The notes beneath the pieces are model-generated. The model searched no databases and was not told the origin of the DNA. It saw nothing but the letters and a program-made list of their open reading frames with translations. The translations under genes and the position numbers were made by a program. From the NCBI RefSeq assembly GCF_001953875.1, contig NZ_MQUR01000016.1, positions 33,481 to 97,480 on the forward strand: DNA of 64,000 nucleotides. Direction: 5' to 3'. How positions within the stretch are numbered: position 1 is the first letter of the stretch; the number at the start of each line of letters is the position of its first letter. This DNA comes from Streptomyces amritsarensis. Lineage in GTDB: Bacteria; Actinomycetota; Actinomycetes; Streptomycetales; Streptomycetaceae. Positions 26,130-34,124 of this stretch are shown one piece after another.

Positions 26130-26717
26130 TCAGCCGCCGAGGAGGACGACCAGCAGCCGCCGCGTCGTCTCCTCGGCGTCGGCGGTCTGCCCGGGGCTGC
26201 GGGTCATCAGCAGATGGTGGGTCGTGCCGACGAGCGCGAGCGCGATGGCTTCGGCATCGCTGCCCGCGGGGATCCGGCCGGCGCGCTGTTCCGCCTGGAG
26301 GTAGGCGGTGACGGCGTGCTGGATCGCGTCGAAGGCCGGCGCGCCGGACCGGAAGCCCTCGCGGGTGTGCGACGCGGCCGCGGGGCGGGTCATCGCCAGG
26401 CCCACCACCGCAGGCGGCAGCGAGTCCAACAGGGCCAGGACGACCTCCTGGAGGTTCTCCGCGACCGTGCCCTGCCCCACTTCGGCCTGCAGGCCCTCGG
26501 CCTGGCGGGCGCTGCGCGCGAAGCGGTCGAGGACCAGTTCGGCGACGAACTCGTCCAGGCCGGCGAAGTGCGCGTGCAGGACGCCCTTCGCGCAGTCCGC
26601 CTCCGCGGTGACCGCCCGGCTGGTCAGGGCCGCGGCGCCGTCGCGGGCCACCACCCGTTCCGCGGCCGCGAACAACCGCTCGCGCAAATCCGGAATCGCC
26701 ACTCCACGAGGTGACAC
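26130..26717 (-). CDS. TetR-family repressor
   Basis: A 195-aa regulator. The N-terminal TetR helix-turn-helix is VARDGAAALTSRAVTAEADC then AKGVLHAHFAGLDEFVAE; the C-terminal ligand/dimer domain contains the conserved ALVGTTHHLLM region. I chose the GTG at 26717 because GGAAGGA lies 7 nt upstream; the longer ATG frame from 26777 runs through the operator region. It is divergent from a methyltransferase with two palindromes between them, so it probably represses both itself and that gene. Confidence 0.9.
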   Translation of the reverse strand: MSPRGVAIPDLRERLFAAAERVVARDGAAALTSRAVTAEADCAKGVLHAHFAGLDEFVAELVLDRFARSARQAEGLQAEVGQGTVAENLQEVVLALLDSLPPAVVGLAMTRPAAASHTREGFRSGAPAFDAIQHAVTAYLQAEQRAGRIPAGSDAEAIALALVGTTHHLLMTRSPGQTADAEETTRRLLVVLLGG

Positions 26718-26745
26718 GACAGTTCCTTCCCTTCGGCCGATTGCA

Positions 26746-26784
26746 AGTATGGGCGTTCGCCCATACTGTTTGGGCACTTGCCCA
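26746..26784. promoter_or_regulatory. Double operator between TetR and methyltransferase genes
   Basis: Two palindromes of consensus TGGGCR-N2-YGCCCA. The first (26746-26767) has perfect 10-bp arms AGTATGGGCG/CGCCCATACT around TT; the second (26771-26784) has arms TGGGCA/TGCCCA around CT. Their centres are 21 bp apart, two helical turns. TTGCAA (26741) and TACTGT (26764), spaced 17 nt, form a plausible rightward promoter across them. Confidence 0.8.
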
Positions 26785-26832
26785 TTCTAGGGCCGGGGCC
26801 CTCTCCGCGCCCCGGCGGGAGGGAGTTCACCC

Positions 26833-27690
26833 ATGGGGCACTTCGCCAACACCGCGCAGGCCGAGGCGTGGAACGGATACGAGGGCGCGCAGTGGGCCCG
26901 CAGCCAGGAGCGCTGGGACGCCGTCAACGACGGCTTCAACCAGCCCCTGCTGGACGCCGCGGCCGTCCTCGACCGCGACACCGTCCTGGACGTCGGCTGC
27001 GGAGCCGGCCGCACCACCCGCCTCGCGGCCCGGCGCGCCGCACGCGGCCGGGCACTCGGCCTGGACCTGTCGGGGCCGATGCTGGCCAGGGCCCGGGAGA
27101 GCGCCGTACGCGAAGGGGTCGAGAACGTGGCCTTCGTGCAGGGCGACGCCCAGGTCCACCCCCTGGACGCCGAGGCATTCGATGCGGTCATCAGCCGGTA
27201 CGGCATGACCTTCTTCACCGACCCGGTCTCCGCGTTCGCCAACCTCCACCGCGCGCTGCGCCCCGGCGGCCGGCTGGCCTTCATCTGCGCGGCCGAGGCC
27301 GAGGCCAACGAGTGGCTCGCCGCGCTGGCCTCGCTGGGGGACGTCCTGCCGCTCGGCGGCTTCGGGAAGGCCGGCGGTCCGGGCATGTTCTCGCTCACCG
27401 ATCCCGGCCGCATCCGCGCACTGGTCACCGCGGGCGGGTTCAGCGGGGTGGAGGTGCAGCGGGTCGAGGCGGTGGGCAAGTGGGGCGCCGACGCTGCGGA
27501 CGCCGCGGCGTTCCTGCTGGACTCCGGCCCCGGCCGGCACCTGCTCGACCAGGTGACCGCGCCCGAGCAGGACGCGGCGCGTCAGGCGCTGACGGCCGCC
27601 CTGCGGCGCCACGAGGCGGACGGCGGGGTATGGCTGCGCAGCAGTTCCTGGCTGGTCACCGCCGTGCGCGGCGGGGCGGCAGGAGGCTGA
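26833..27690 (+). CDS. Class I SAM-dependent methyltransferase
   Basis: A 285-aa UbiE-like methyltransferase. Motif I is VLDVGCGAGRTTRLAAR (residues ~50-66), acidic residue in ALGLDLSGPML, motif II-like FDAVISRYGMTFF, and LRPGGRLAFI. The N-terminal AEAWNGYEGAQWARSQERWD is a common cap for small-molecule methyltransferases. GGAGGGAG before the ATG is a good ribosome binding site. Expression is probably controlled by the divergent TetR repressor, suggesting a detoxification or modification role; substrate unknown. Confidence 0.9.
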   Translation: MGHFANTAQAEAWNGYEGAQWARSQERWDAVNDGFNQPLLDAAAVLDRDTVLDVGCGAGRTTRLAARRAARGRALGLDLSGPMLARARESAVREGVENVAFVQGDAQVHPLDAEAFDAVISRYGMTFFTDPVSAFANLHRALRPGGRLAFICAAEAEANEWLAALASLGDVLPLGGFGKAGGPGMFSLTDPGRIRALVTAGGFSGVEVQRVEAVGKWGADAADAAAFLLDSGPGRHLLDQVTAPEQDAARQALTAALRRHEADGGVWLRSSSWLVTAVRGGAAGG

Positions 27691-27740
27691 CACCGCCGTC
27701 CCCGCACCGGCCGGGGCGTGCGGACACTCGCACACCTGGG

Positions 27741-27778
27741 CCGCGCCTGGCCGCACGCCGCGCCGCGGCCAGGCGCGG
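27741..27778 (+). terminator. Hairpin after methyltransferase gene
   Basis: Perfect 14-bp arms CCGCGCCTGGCCGC and GCGGCCAGGCGCGG are separated by 10 nt, 51 nt downstream of the stop. Confidence 0.6.
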
Positions 27779-28133
27779 CGCCGCCGAGCACTCACGCCGG
27801 CGCCAGCCTTCCGGGCTTCCCCGGCTCCCGGCAGCGCGCTGTCCGGTCCGCCGCCGGGTGGGCACCACAGGCATCGAAGACCCGACTGCCACGCCCGGAC
27901 GCTCGTCTGCCTGCATCCGCGGGGCGCACTCCCCTAACGTCGGAGTGCGCGGCACGCATGCGGCGCCCGTCGGCTGACGAGTCGTCATCGCCTCCGGCAG
28001 GTGGTGCCGGAGGTCGCATGGAGGAGACGGGGCCGCCGGGACCGACAGCCGAACCGGTCTCTTGCGACCCGCAAGAACGCCGCGCGGAGAGTCTGCGCAG
28101 AGAGCCACCTGTCAACCCCACCGGGAGATACGC
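27779..28133 (+). other. Leader region of dhaK with palindrome and hairpin
   Basis: No gene recognised. It contains a palindrome TGACGAGTCGTCA (27975-27987) and a stem-loop CCTCCGGCA-GGTGG-TGCCGGAGG (27991-28013) 4 nt further on. A short frame (28019-28137) starting ATGGAGGAG runs to overlap the dhaK start. The pair may be an operator and a leader structure for dhaK. Confidence 0.45.
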
Positions 28134-29138
28134 GTGAGAATGCTGATCAACAGCCCCCAGACCGTGGTCGCCGACGCCCTGCGCGGCCTGGCCGCCGCCC
28201 ACCCGGACCTTGACGTGGATCCGCAGGCCCGGGTCGTGGTGCGCAAGGGTGCGCGCGAGGGCGGGCGGGTCGGCCTGGTGTCCGGCGGCGGGTCCGGTCA
28301 CGAGCCCCTGCACGCCGGCTTCGTAGGCCCCGGAATGCTGTCCGCCGCCTGTCCTGGCGAGGTGTTCACCTCCCCCGTGCCCGACCAGGTCGTGCGGGCT
28401 GCCAAGGCCGTGGACTCCGGCCGGGGGGTGCTGTTCATCGTCAAGAACTACACCGGCGACGTACTGAACTTCGACATGGCCGCCGAACTCGCCGAGGAGG
28501 ACGGCATCCGGGTCGAGCGCGTGCTCGTCGACGACGACGTGGCCGTCACCGACAGCCTCTACACGGCCGGCCGGCGCGGCACCGGAGCCACCCTCTTCGT
28601 CGAGAAGATCGCCGGGGCCGCCGCCGAGGAGGGCGCCCCGCTGGACCAGGTCGCGGCGGTGGCCCGGCAGGTCAACGCGGCCTCCCGCAGCTTCGGCGTG
28701 GCCCTGAGCGCCTGCACCACACCCGCCAAGGGCAGCCCCACCTTCGACCTGCCGGACGGCGAACTCGAACTCGGCATCGGCATCCACGGCGAGCCCGGCC
28801 GCGAGCGGCGCCCGATGATGTCCGCCCGCGAGATCGCGGAGTTCGCCGTCGGCGCCGTACTGGACGACCTGGCCGGCGTGGGCCCCGCGGACGGTCCGGT
28901 CCTGGCCCTGGTGAACGGGATGGGCGCGACGCCGCTGCTGGAGCTGTACGGCTTCCACGCCGAGGTGGCGCGGGTGCTCGCGGACCGTGGCGTACCGGTG
29001 GTGCGGACCCTCGTCGGGAACTACGTCACCTCGCTGGACATGGCGGGGTGTTCGGTGACCCTGTGCCGGGCCGACGAGGAACTCCTGCGGCTGTGGGACG
29101 CGCCGGTACAGACGCCGGCCCTGCGCTGGGGCCGCTGA
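28134..29138 (+). CDS. dhaK: Dihydroxyacetone kinase subunit DhaK
   Basis: A 334-aa DhaK. The N-terminal LVSGGGSGHEPLHAGF and C-terminal GIGIHGEPG provide the His residues that bind dihydroxyacetone; the second His forms the hemiaminal in the family. Length is normal. It phosphorylates dihydroxyacetone only together with an ADP-binding DhaL and a phosphoryl donor (DhaM or ATP), yet no dhaL or dhaM follows; the next gene is divergent and unrelated. The GTG at 28134 has GGGAG 6 nt upstream; ATG 28140 is the alternative. Confidence 0.92.
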   Translation: MRMLINSPQTVVADALRGLAAAHPDLDVDPQARVVVRKGAREGGRVGLVSGGGSGHEPLHAGFVGPGMLSAACPGEVFTSPVPDQVVRAAKAVDSGRGVLFIVKNYTGDVLNFDMAAELAEEDGIRVERVLVDDDVAVTDSLYTAGRRGTGATLFVEKIAGAAAEEGAPLDQVAAVARQVNAASRSFGVALSACTTPAKGSPTFDLPDGELELGIGIHGEPGRERRPMMSAREIAEFAVGAVLDDLAGVGPADGPVLALVNGMGATPLLELYGFHAEVARVLADRGVPVVRTLVGNYVTSLDMAGCSVTLCRADEELLRLWDAPVQTPALRWGR

Positions 29139-29190
29139 GCGGCCTCCGGACCGCCCCTTCCGGATCCGGCCGGGCCCGCGCCCACAGCTC

Positions 29191-29217
29191 GTCCCCCCGG
29201 ACTCCGTCCGGGGGGAC
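29191..29217 (+). terminator. Hairpin terminator after dhaK
   Basis: Perfect 12-bp arms GTCCCCCCGGAC and GTCCGGGGGGAC flank a 3-nt loop, between the convergent dhaK and DUF2231 genes. Confidence 0.8.
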
Positions 29218-29258
29218 GACGCGGGCCGGCCGGCAAGGTCCGGAAGGGACGGACCAGG

Positions 29259-29816
29259 CTAGTCGGTGTCCTGCCGGTAGGCGATGTGGCCGCCCAGGGC
29301 CCCGGTGACGGCCACCGCCGCCAGCCCGGCCCATGCCCACATCCTGCCCTTCACCGGGCGTCCGCCCAGGCGTGCCGCCAGGGAGACGGCGTAGCAGCTG
29401 ACGGCGGCCGCGTTGGAGGCGGCGTGGGCGAGGCCGACCCGGGCCTGCTCGGGCGGCTGATCGGCCCAGTCCGCCCAGCCGGCGATCGCGGCGGGGGCCA
29501 CACCCAGGAGGCCGACCGCCGTCAGGGTCGTGGCCGCACGGCGCTCGCCCGGTACGGCGTCCAGTACGGCGGCGGAGAGCCAGCATCCGATGGGCACCTG
29601 GACGAGGACGGGGTGGAGGGGATGGCCCAGCGGCCTGCCCTTCAGCAGGTCCCTCACGCCGCCCAGCGGCAGCGAGCGGATCCCCCGTTGCAGGACGCGG
29701 ATCGCCGGGTCGGCCGCTGTGGTCCTTTCGATACGGCCCAAGGTGGTCAGCCACCATCCGGAAGCGGCGTTCAGGGCGGGGGCGACCTTCGCGGGGTCGA
29801 GGGTTCTCGTGTTCAT
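29259..29816 (-). CDS. DUF2231 membrane protein
   Basis: A 185-aa protein with a soluble N-terminus (~60 residues) and four membrane helices. The family signature is LLKGRPLGHPLHPVLVQVPI (conserved GHPLHP, a His-rich membrane-entry motif). The remaining helices are TTLTAVGLLGVAPAAIAGWA, NAAAVSCYAVSLAAR and AGLAAVAVTGALGGHIAY. Family members are often associated with redox or heme proteins; function is not established. The ATG at 29816 diverges from the ADP-ribosyltransferase gene. Confidence 0.88.
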   Translation of the reverse strand: MNTRTLDPAKVAPALNAASGWWLTTLGRIERTTAADPAIRVLQRGIRSLPLGGVRDLLKGRPLGHPLHPVLVQVPIGCWLSAAVLDAVPGERRAATTLTAVGLLGVAPAAIAGWADWADQPPEQARVGLAHAASNAAAVSCYAVSLAARLGGRPVKGRMWAWAGLAAVAVTGALGGHIAYRQDTD

Positions 29817-29934
29817 GGATGGCGCCTACCCGGCTTCGGGCCCGCGCCCCACGTCGGTGTCGGCCGAGAGAGTGGACCGGCCCGCGAACGGCACGTCCGG
29901 CCTGCTCGTGGCGTGGGCGGCCGCCCGATATGAC

Positions 29935-29958
29935 TGATCCACCCATGCGAGTGGATCA
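29935..29958. promoter_or_regulatory. Inverted repeat upstream of the ADP-ribosyltransferase gene
   Basis: Arms TGATCCAC and GTGGATCA are perfect and separated by 8 nt, in the 215-bp divergent region. A TATATA (29994-29999) downstream could be a -10 for the rightward gene. Candidate operator. Confidence 0.5.
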
Positions 29959-30031
29959 TCCGCCCGCCCGTGCCCGGCCGTCCGCGCCCTCTCTATATAC
30001 AGGGGATGTCGTTTACCCCACCGTTTGACTG

Positions 30032-30739
30032 ATGGGTCGTCATGTCATGCTGAAGGTCGCTCTCCGAGTCCTCGCCGCCTCGTTCCTGCTCTCCGCCGCC
30101 GTCACGCCGTCCGCCGCAGCCGCGCCCGCGGCGGAGGACGAGACCACCGCCCCCTGTGGACCGGTCGTCGAATACCGCGCCATCGACTGGTGGCGCACCA
30201 CCACGATTCCGCAGATCGCCCGCTCGGTCGCGGCCCAGGCGTCCAGCGAGCGCTGGCAGTGGCGCAATGACGTCAACACGCTGTGGCGCGGCGACACCCG
30301 GGAGACCGTCGAGGAGATCTTCCGGACCGGCTTCACCCCTCGCGGCGACCAGCTCACCCCGTTGGCGGAGTACATCGTCAAGGGAGGGGGCCAGCTCAGT
30401 GCCCACCTCAGCACCAGCTGCGACGTATCGGTGGCGAAGAGGTTCGCCACGTACGGCGCGGAGCAGACCGGCTGGGTGTACGAGATCTACGCGCCCGGCG
30501 GCATCGACGTGAACGCGACGGCGCGGGTGAACAACTACCAGTCGCCGTACCTGTGGAACAAGGAGATCGACTTCCCCGGCGGCGTCGACGGCAACTTCAT
30601 CAAGGGGGCGTGCAAGTACCGGCTGACCGGCACCGACCCCGTCACCAACGAGAAGACGTGGGAGCAGCTCGGCTGCAAGGAGAACGCCGGCTTCGCGCCC
30701 TACAAGTCCGAGCCGGCCGCCTACACCCTGGCGCGCTGA
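30032..30739 (+). CDS. Secreted scabin/pierisin-like ADP-ribosyltransferase
   Basis: A 235-aa exported protein; the signal peptide (LKVALRVLAASFLLSAAVTP, cleavage near residue 30) leads into a domain like Streptomyces scabin and ScARP. Visible catalytic elements are the NAD-binding Arg in LWRGDTR (Arg86), the STS motif in SAHLSTS (127-129), and the final Glu in NKEIDFPGG (Glu178). APGGIDVNATARVNN is also typical. Four Cys in the mature part could make two disulfides. Related enzymes modify guanosine or guanine bases of DNA. The position two before Glu is Asn, not the usual Gln. An ATG at 30047 is an alternative start. Confidence 0.88.
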   Translation: MGRHVMLKVALRVLAASFLLSAAVTPSAAAAPAAEDETTAPCGPVVEYRAIDWWRTTTIPQIARSVAAQASSERWQWRNDVNTLWRGDTRETVEEIFRTGFTPRGDQLTPLAEYIVKGGGQLSAHLSTSCDVSVAKRFATYGAEQTGWVYEIYAPGGIDVNATARVNNYQSPYLWNKEIDFPGGVDGNFIKGACKYRLTGTDPVTNEKTWEQLGCKENAGFAPYKSEPAAYTLAR

Positions 30740-30758
30740 ACCGAGCCGCGGCGAACAC

Positions 30759-30785
30759 GGGAGGCCCCGCGTCGCGGGGCCTCCC
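30759..30785 (+). terminator. Hairpin terminator
   Basis: Perfect 13-bp arms GGGAGGCCCCGCG and CGCGGGGCCTCCC around one base, 20 nt after the ADP-ribosyltransferase stop. Confidence 0.85.
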
Positions 30786-31174
30786 GCTCACGTGTGCCGG
30801 TCGGCCGCTCAGGCAGCGGCAGTGATCACGGCGGGTCCCGCGGCCGCCTTGCTGCCGAGCCCGGACATCCGCCGACCGGCCGGCCGGGGGCCTACTGGTC
30901 CTCGTCGACGACGGATGGCGCATCGCGAACAAGGCCTGTCACCGGCATTCATAATTTCTTAGCACTGGAAGCCAACAATTCTCACGGCCTCTACCCGGCG
31001 GACTACAAAGGATCGCATCGGACCGAATCCGACCCCCGATGAGGGTAAGGAGCCCGTCAGTGGTCGGAATGATGGCGAAGGTGGTGAGCGTATGCGTGAG
31101 TCCAGCCCAAGCGATTGCGGTCGGACCACTTGCGACAAGTCCGGGTCCCGGACCTCTCCCCTGGCAGGCCGGCC
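30786..31174 (+). other. Inter-toxin gap with possible gene remnant
   Basis: This stretch has lower GC than its surroundings from about 30940. A frame at 30865-30954 ends in AGGLLVLVDDGWRIANKACHRHS and a stop; the phrase DGWRIANKAC resembles the last strand of NTF2-like/lumazine-binding proteins but lacks any start or upstream domain, so it may be a remnant. Nothing else is recognised up to the ricin-like gene. Confidence 0.35.
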
Positions 31175-31738
31175 ATGCTGATGCCCATCCTGTTCTCCCC
31201 GGCGCAGGCCTCGGCCCACGAATACCGGTCCCTGACGTCCACCATCCGCGCGAAGGCGGAAGACGCGCAGGGATTCTTCGGCGGAGCCGGGCGCAAGGAA
31301 GGGGAGATGCCCCATCTCCCCCTCCACATCACGCTCCGGGGTCTGTTCATCGAGCTGTTCATCGAGCTGCGGCCGCGCAACACGAGCCTGCGTATCGCGG
31401 GTTTCCGCAGCCTCGTCGAGAACGGCCGAACCCCTCCGCAGGCGTCCTTGCACCGCGTGCGGGACGCGGTGGCACCGCAGGGCATCGACCGGACGGAAAC
31501 CCTGCCGTTCAGCGGGAACCGCTCCGACCTCGAGGCGGCCGCCGCCGTCCGGCGCGCCGGGATCATGCTGGGGCGGCGGTACTTGAGCCTCGCCGTCATC
31601 CGGCTGCACCGCAACGACGATCCGCGCAGCACCGCTTACGGAATGCTCGTGCTGTCGGAAATGCTCTGCGAGGCCGCCCGGTACCCCGCCCTGGCCGATG
31701 CGATGTCACGCCTGTGGACGGCCGGAGGACGGCTGTAG
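31175..31738 (+). CDS. Ribosome-inactivating-protein (ricin A-chain-like) domain protein
   Basis: A 187-aa protein from the ATG at 31175 (a TTG at 31115 would add 20 residues and a basic n-region). The N-terminal segment MLMPILFSPAQASA may be a weak signal peptide. EYRSLTSTIRAKAED matches the RIP first helix, TLPFSGNRSDLEAAA matches the GGNYDRLEQLA region, and LSEMLCEAARYPALADAM matches the catalytic helix SEAARF with Glu166 and Arg169. The two tyrosines that stack the target adenine appear replaced by Arg73 and Arg116. Family activity is depurination of 23S/28S rRNA. It follows a second toxin-like gene. Confidence 0.72.
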   Translation: MLMPILFSPAQASAHEYRSLTSTIRAKAEDAQGFFGGAGRKEGEMPHLPLHITLRGLFIELFIELRPRNTSLRIAGFRSLVENGRTPPQASLHRVRDAVAPQGIDRTETLPFSGNRSDLEAAAAVRRAGIMLGRRYLSLAVIRLHRNDDPRSTAYGMLVLSEMLCEAARYPALADAMSRLWTAGGRL

Positions 31739-31751
31739 GGCGCGCGCCGGG

Positions 31752-34124
31752 TCAGAGGGTTTCGCTGAGCGAATCCGCCAGGCGGCGCCGGGCCGTCCGG
31801 GTCGCCGGTAGTGCCGCCGCCGCCACCGCGCCCAGCACCGCCGCGGCTGTCACCGTCAACAGCACCGGGATCGGCGGCAGTTGGGCGATCCCGGCGCCGA
31901 TGCCACTTGATGCGCCCTGGGTGTCCACCAGCCAGGTGCCGGCCAGGACGCCCAGGGCCGTGCCCGCCAGTGCGGCCACGAGCGCCGTCAGGCCGGCGGC
32001 CGTCACGATCATCGCGCCGATCTGCCGGGGCGTGAGCCCGATCGCCTTCAGTGCGAGCAGGTCGCGCCCCCGGTCGCGTACGCCCGTGCCGATCAGGGTC
32101 AGCAGTTCGATCAGTCCGATGAGGGCCAGTACGGCGATCAGCGCGCCGATCACCCCGCGCGCCGGTTCCAGCCGGTCGGCCGGGTTGGGTGTCTCGCGGA
32201 TCTCGAGGGTGCCGCCGGCGGCCGTGGCGAGTGCGCCGCTCACGGCCCGGGGGTCGGCCCCGTCGCGCAGTTCCAGGGCGTGGTAGGCGGGACGCAGCTG
32301 CGGGTCGCGCTCACGCAGGGCGTCGACGGTCGTGGTGATCACCCGGCCGCCGGATTCGGGCTCGATGGTCCGGCCGACGAGGTGGAGGATCTGCGGCCGT
32401 CCGCCGACCGTCATCCGTACCCAGTCGCCGACCCGTACGCCGAGGAGGTCCAGCAGCCCCTGGCCGGCGACCGCCTCGTCGGGTCCGGCGATCGCGCGCC
32501 CCTCCACCACCGCGGAGGGATAGGGCTGCCGGGCCGTGCCGAGGCCGCGCAGGGTGATGGTGCCGGTCTGGCCGGGGACGAGCGCCGCCATCTCCGCGCC
32601 CGGATGGACGGCCTCGATGTCCGGGACGGCCCCGAGGGTCCTCTCCAGCTCCGTGTCCGACAGCCCGGCGGGCTGCTCGGCCCGTACGGTCAGTGCCGCG
32701 GCCAGGCCCATCTGCGCGGGGCGGCTGCGGAACTGGTCCAGGGTCGACCAGGCGACGAGGGCGACCGTGATGAGCACCAGGGGCAGCGCGAGCCGGGCCA
32801 CCGGTACCAGGGTCCGGCCGCGCCGGGGGAACGCCGCGCGCCATCCCAGGACGAGGGCGGGCGGTACCCGCATGCCGAGCGCCCGCTTCCCGAGCGCGGT
32901 CATCGGCGCGGCGGACGGCAGCGCGGCCCGGGCCACCGGCACCGGGGGCACCCGTCCGGCCCGCCAGGCGGAGAGGCCGGTGGAGGCAGCGATCAGCAGT
33001 ACCGCGCCGGCGGGGATGCCGATCATCAGGGCGGTGTGGCCGGGCAGGTCCTGCCACACGGCGGCCGCCTCCCCGACCCGGCCGGGTATCCGGGCGCCGA
33101 GCAGGGCGATCGCCGTGGTGCCGAGGGCCACGCCGAGGAGCGCGAAGGCCAGGTGCTGCACGAGGAAGCCGCGGGCGACCTGGCCCGGGGTGAAGCCGAT
33201 GGCCTTGAGGACGGCGATGTCGCGGAGCTGCCCGCGGACACGGGCGCCGATCGCCCCGGACGCGGCCAGCGCGGCCGCGAGGAGGGCGCCGAGTCCGAAG
33301 ACGGCGAACATCGCGCCCAGGAGGCGGTCGTCGCCGCCCGCGTCGGCGCGGGCCTGCTGCCACTTGGTGACCTCGGCCACCCGGTCGGCGCCCAGCACGG
33401 TGACGGCGCGCTGGACGATGAAGTCCGTGTCGTCCGGGTCCTCCAGGCGCAGCCCGACGCTCTGCCCGGTGTCCCCCCGGGCGATCTCCTCGAGCGTGGC
33501 GGGGAGCACCCAGCCGATGCCCGCGGCGCCGCCGGGCTGGTAGCGGGGTTCGGCGACGTCGGCGGTCCCGCTCACCCGCAGCAGGTGCGGGGCGCCGTCC
33601 GGGCCGGTCACGCGTACGGTGTCGCCGGGCTCCGCCCAGAGGGCCCGGGCGACCGAGGTCTCCAGCACGACGGAGCCGGCACCCTCACCCGAGCCCGAGC
33701 CTGCGCCCGTACCTGCGCCGCCGGCGGGGTCTTCGTCCGGCGCCTCGAGCCAGGTGCCCGCGCCGACGAGCGGCCGTCCGGTCTGCGGTGGCTCCACCGA
33801 CGCCGCGCGGAGCGTCACGCCGGCGCGGGCGCCGCGGGACTCGACCGTGGTCGCCGCCGTGCGGTGGGGCCCCGACAGCGCCGCGACCCCCTCCACCCGG
33901 GACAGGGCGTCCGTGTCCGCACCGGCGCGGGTGTGCAGCCAGATGTGGGCGCCGTGGGACTGGTTGAAGACCCGCTGCCAGGGGTTCGCGGCGTAGCCGA
34001 ACAGCGCGCCGGCCAGCAGGAGCGAGGCGATGACCCCGGCGCTGGCCAGGACCACGAAGAGGGCTTCGCCGCGGTGTGCGCGGAAGTCGGCCTGCGCCCA
34101 GCGCAGGGTGGCCCGCACGGTCAC
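31752..34124 (-). CDS. ABC transporter permease, FtsX/MacB-like
   Basis: A 790-aa permease with ten predicted membrane helices in the MacB/LolC-type FtsX arrangement: an N-terminal helix, a large extracellular loop, then three helices (GALLAAALAASGAIGARVRG; RGFLVQHLAFALLGVAL; TALMIGIPAGAVLLIAAS), repeated as a second module ending in VLLTVTAAAVLGAVAAAALP. A Gly/Ser/Ala-rich stretch (GAGTGAGSGSGEGAG) sits in the first loop. GTG at 34124 overlaps the ATPase stop (GTGA). Substrate unknown. Confidence 0.92.
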   Translation of the reverse strand: MTVRATLRWAQADFRAHRGEALFVVLASAGVIASLLLAGALFGYAANPWQRVFNQSHGAHIWLHTRAGADTDALSRVEGVAALSGPHRTAATTVESRGARAGVTLRAASVEPPQTGRPLVGAGTWLEAPDEDPAGGAGTGAGSGSGEGAGSVVLETSVARALWAEPGDTVRVTGPDGAPHLLRVSGTADVAEPRYQPGGAAGIGWVLPATLEEIARGDTGQSVGLRLEDPDDTDFIVQRAVTVLGADRVAEVTKWQQARADAGGDDRLLGAMFAVFGLGALLAAALAASGAIGARVRGQLRDIAVLKAIGFTPGQVARGFLVQHLAFALLGVALGTTAIALLGARIPGRVGEAAAVWQDLPGHTALMIGIPAGAVLLIAASTGLSAWRAGRVPPVPVARAALPSAAPMTALGKRALGMRVPPALVLGWRAAFPRRGRTLVPVARLALPLVLITVALVAWSTLDQFRSRPAQMGLAAALTVRAEQPAGLSDTELERTLGAVPDIEAVHPGAEMAALVPGQTGTITLRGLGTARQPYPSAVVEGRAIAGPDEAVAGQGLLDLLGVRVGDWVRMTVGGRPQILHLVGRTIEPESGGRVITTTVDALRERDPQLRPAYHALELRDGADPRAVSGALATAAGGTLEIRETPNPADRLEPARGVIGALIAVLALIGLIELLTLIGTGVRDRGRDLLALKAIGLTPRQIGAMIVTAAGLTALVAALAGTALGVLAGTWLVDTQGASSGIGAGIAQLPPIPVLLTVTAAAVLGAVAAAALPATRTARRRLADSLSETL

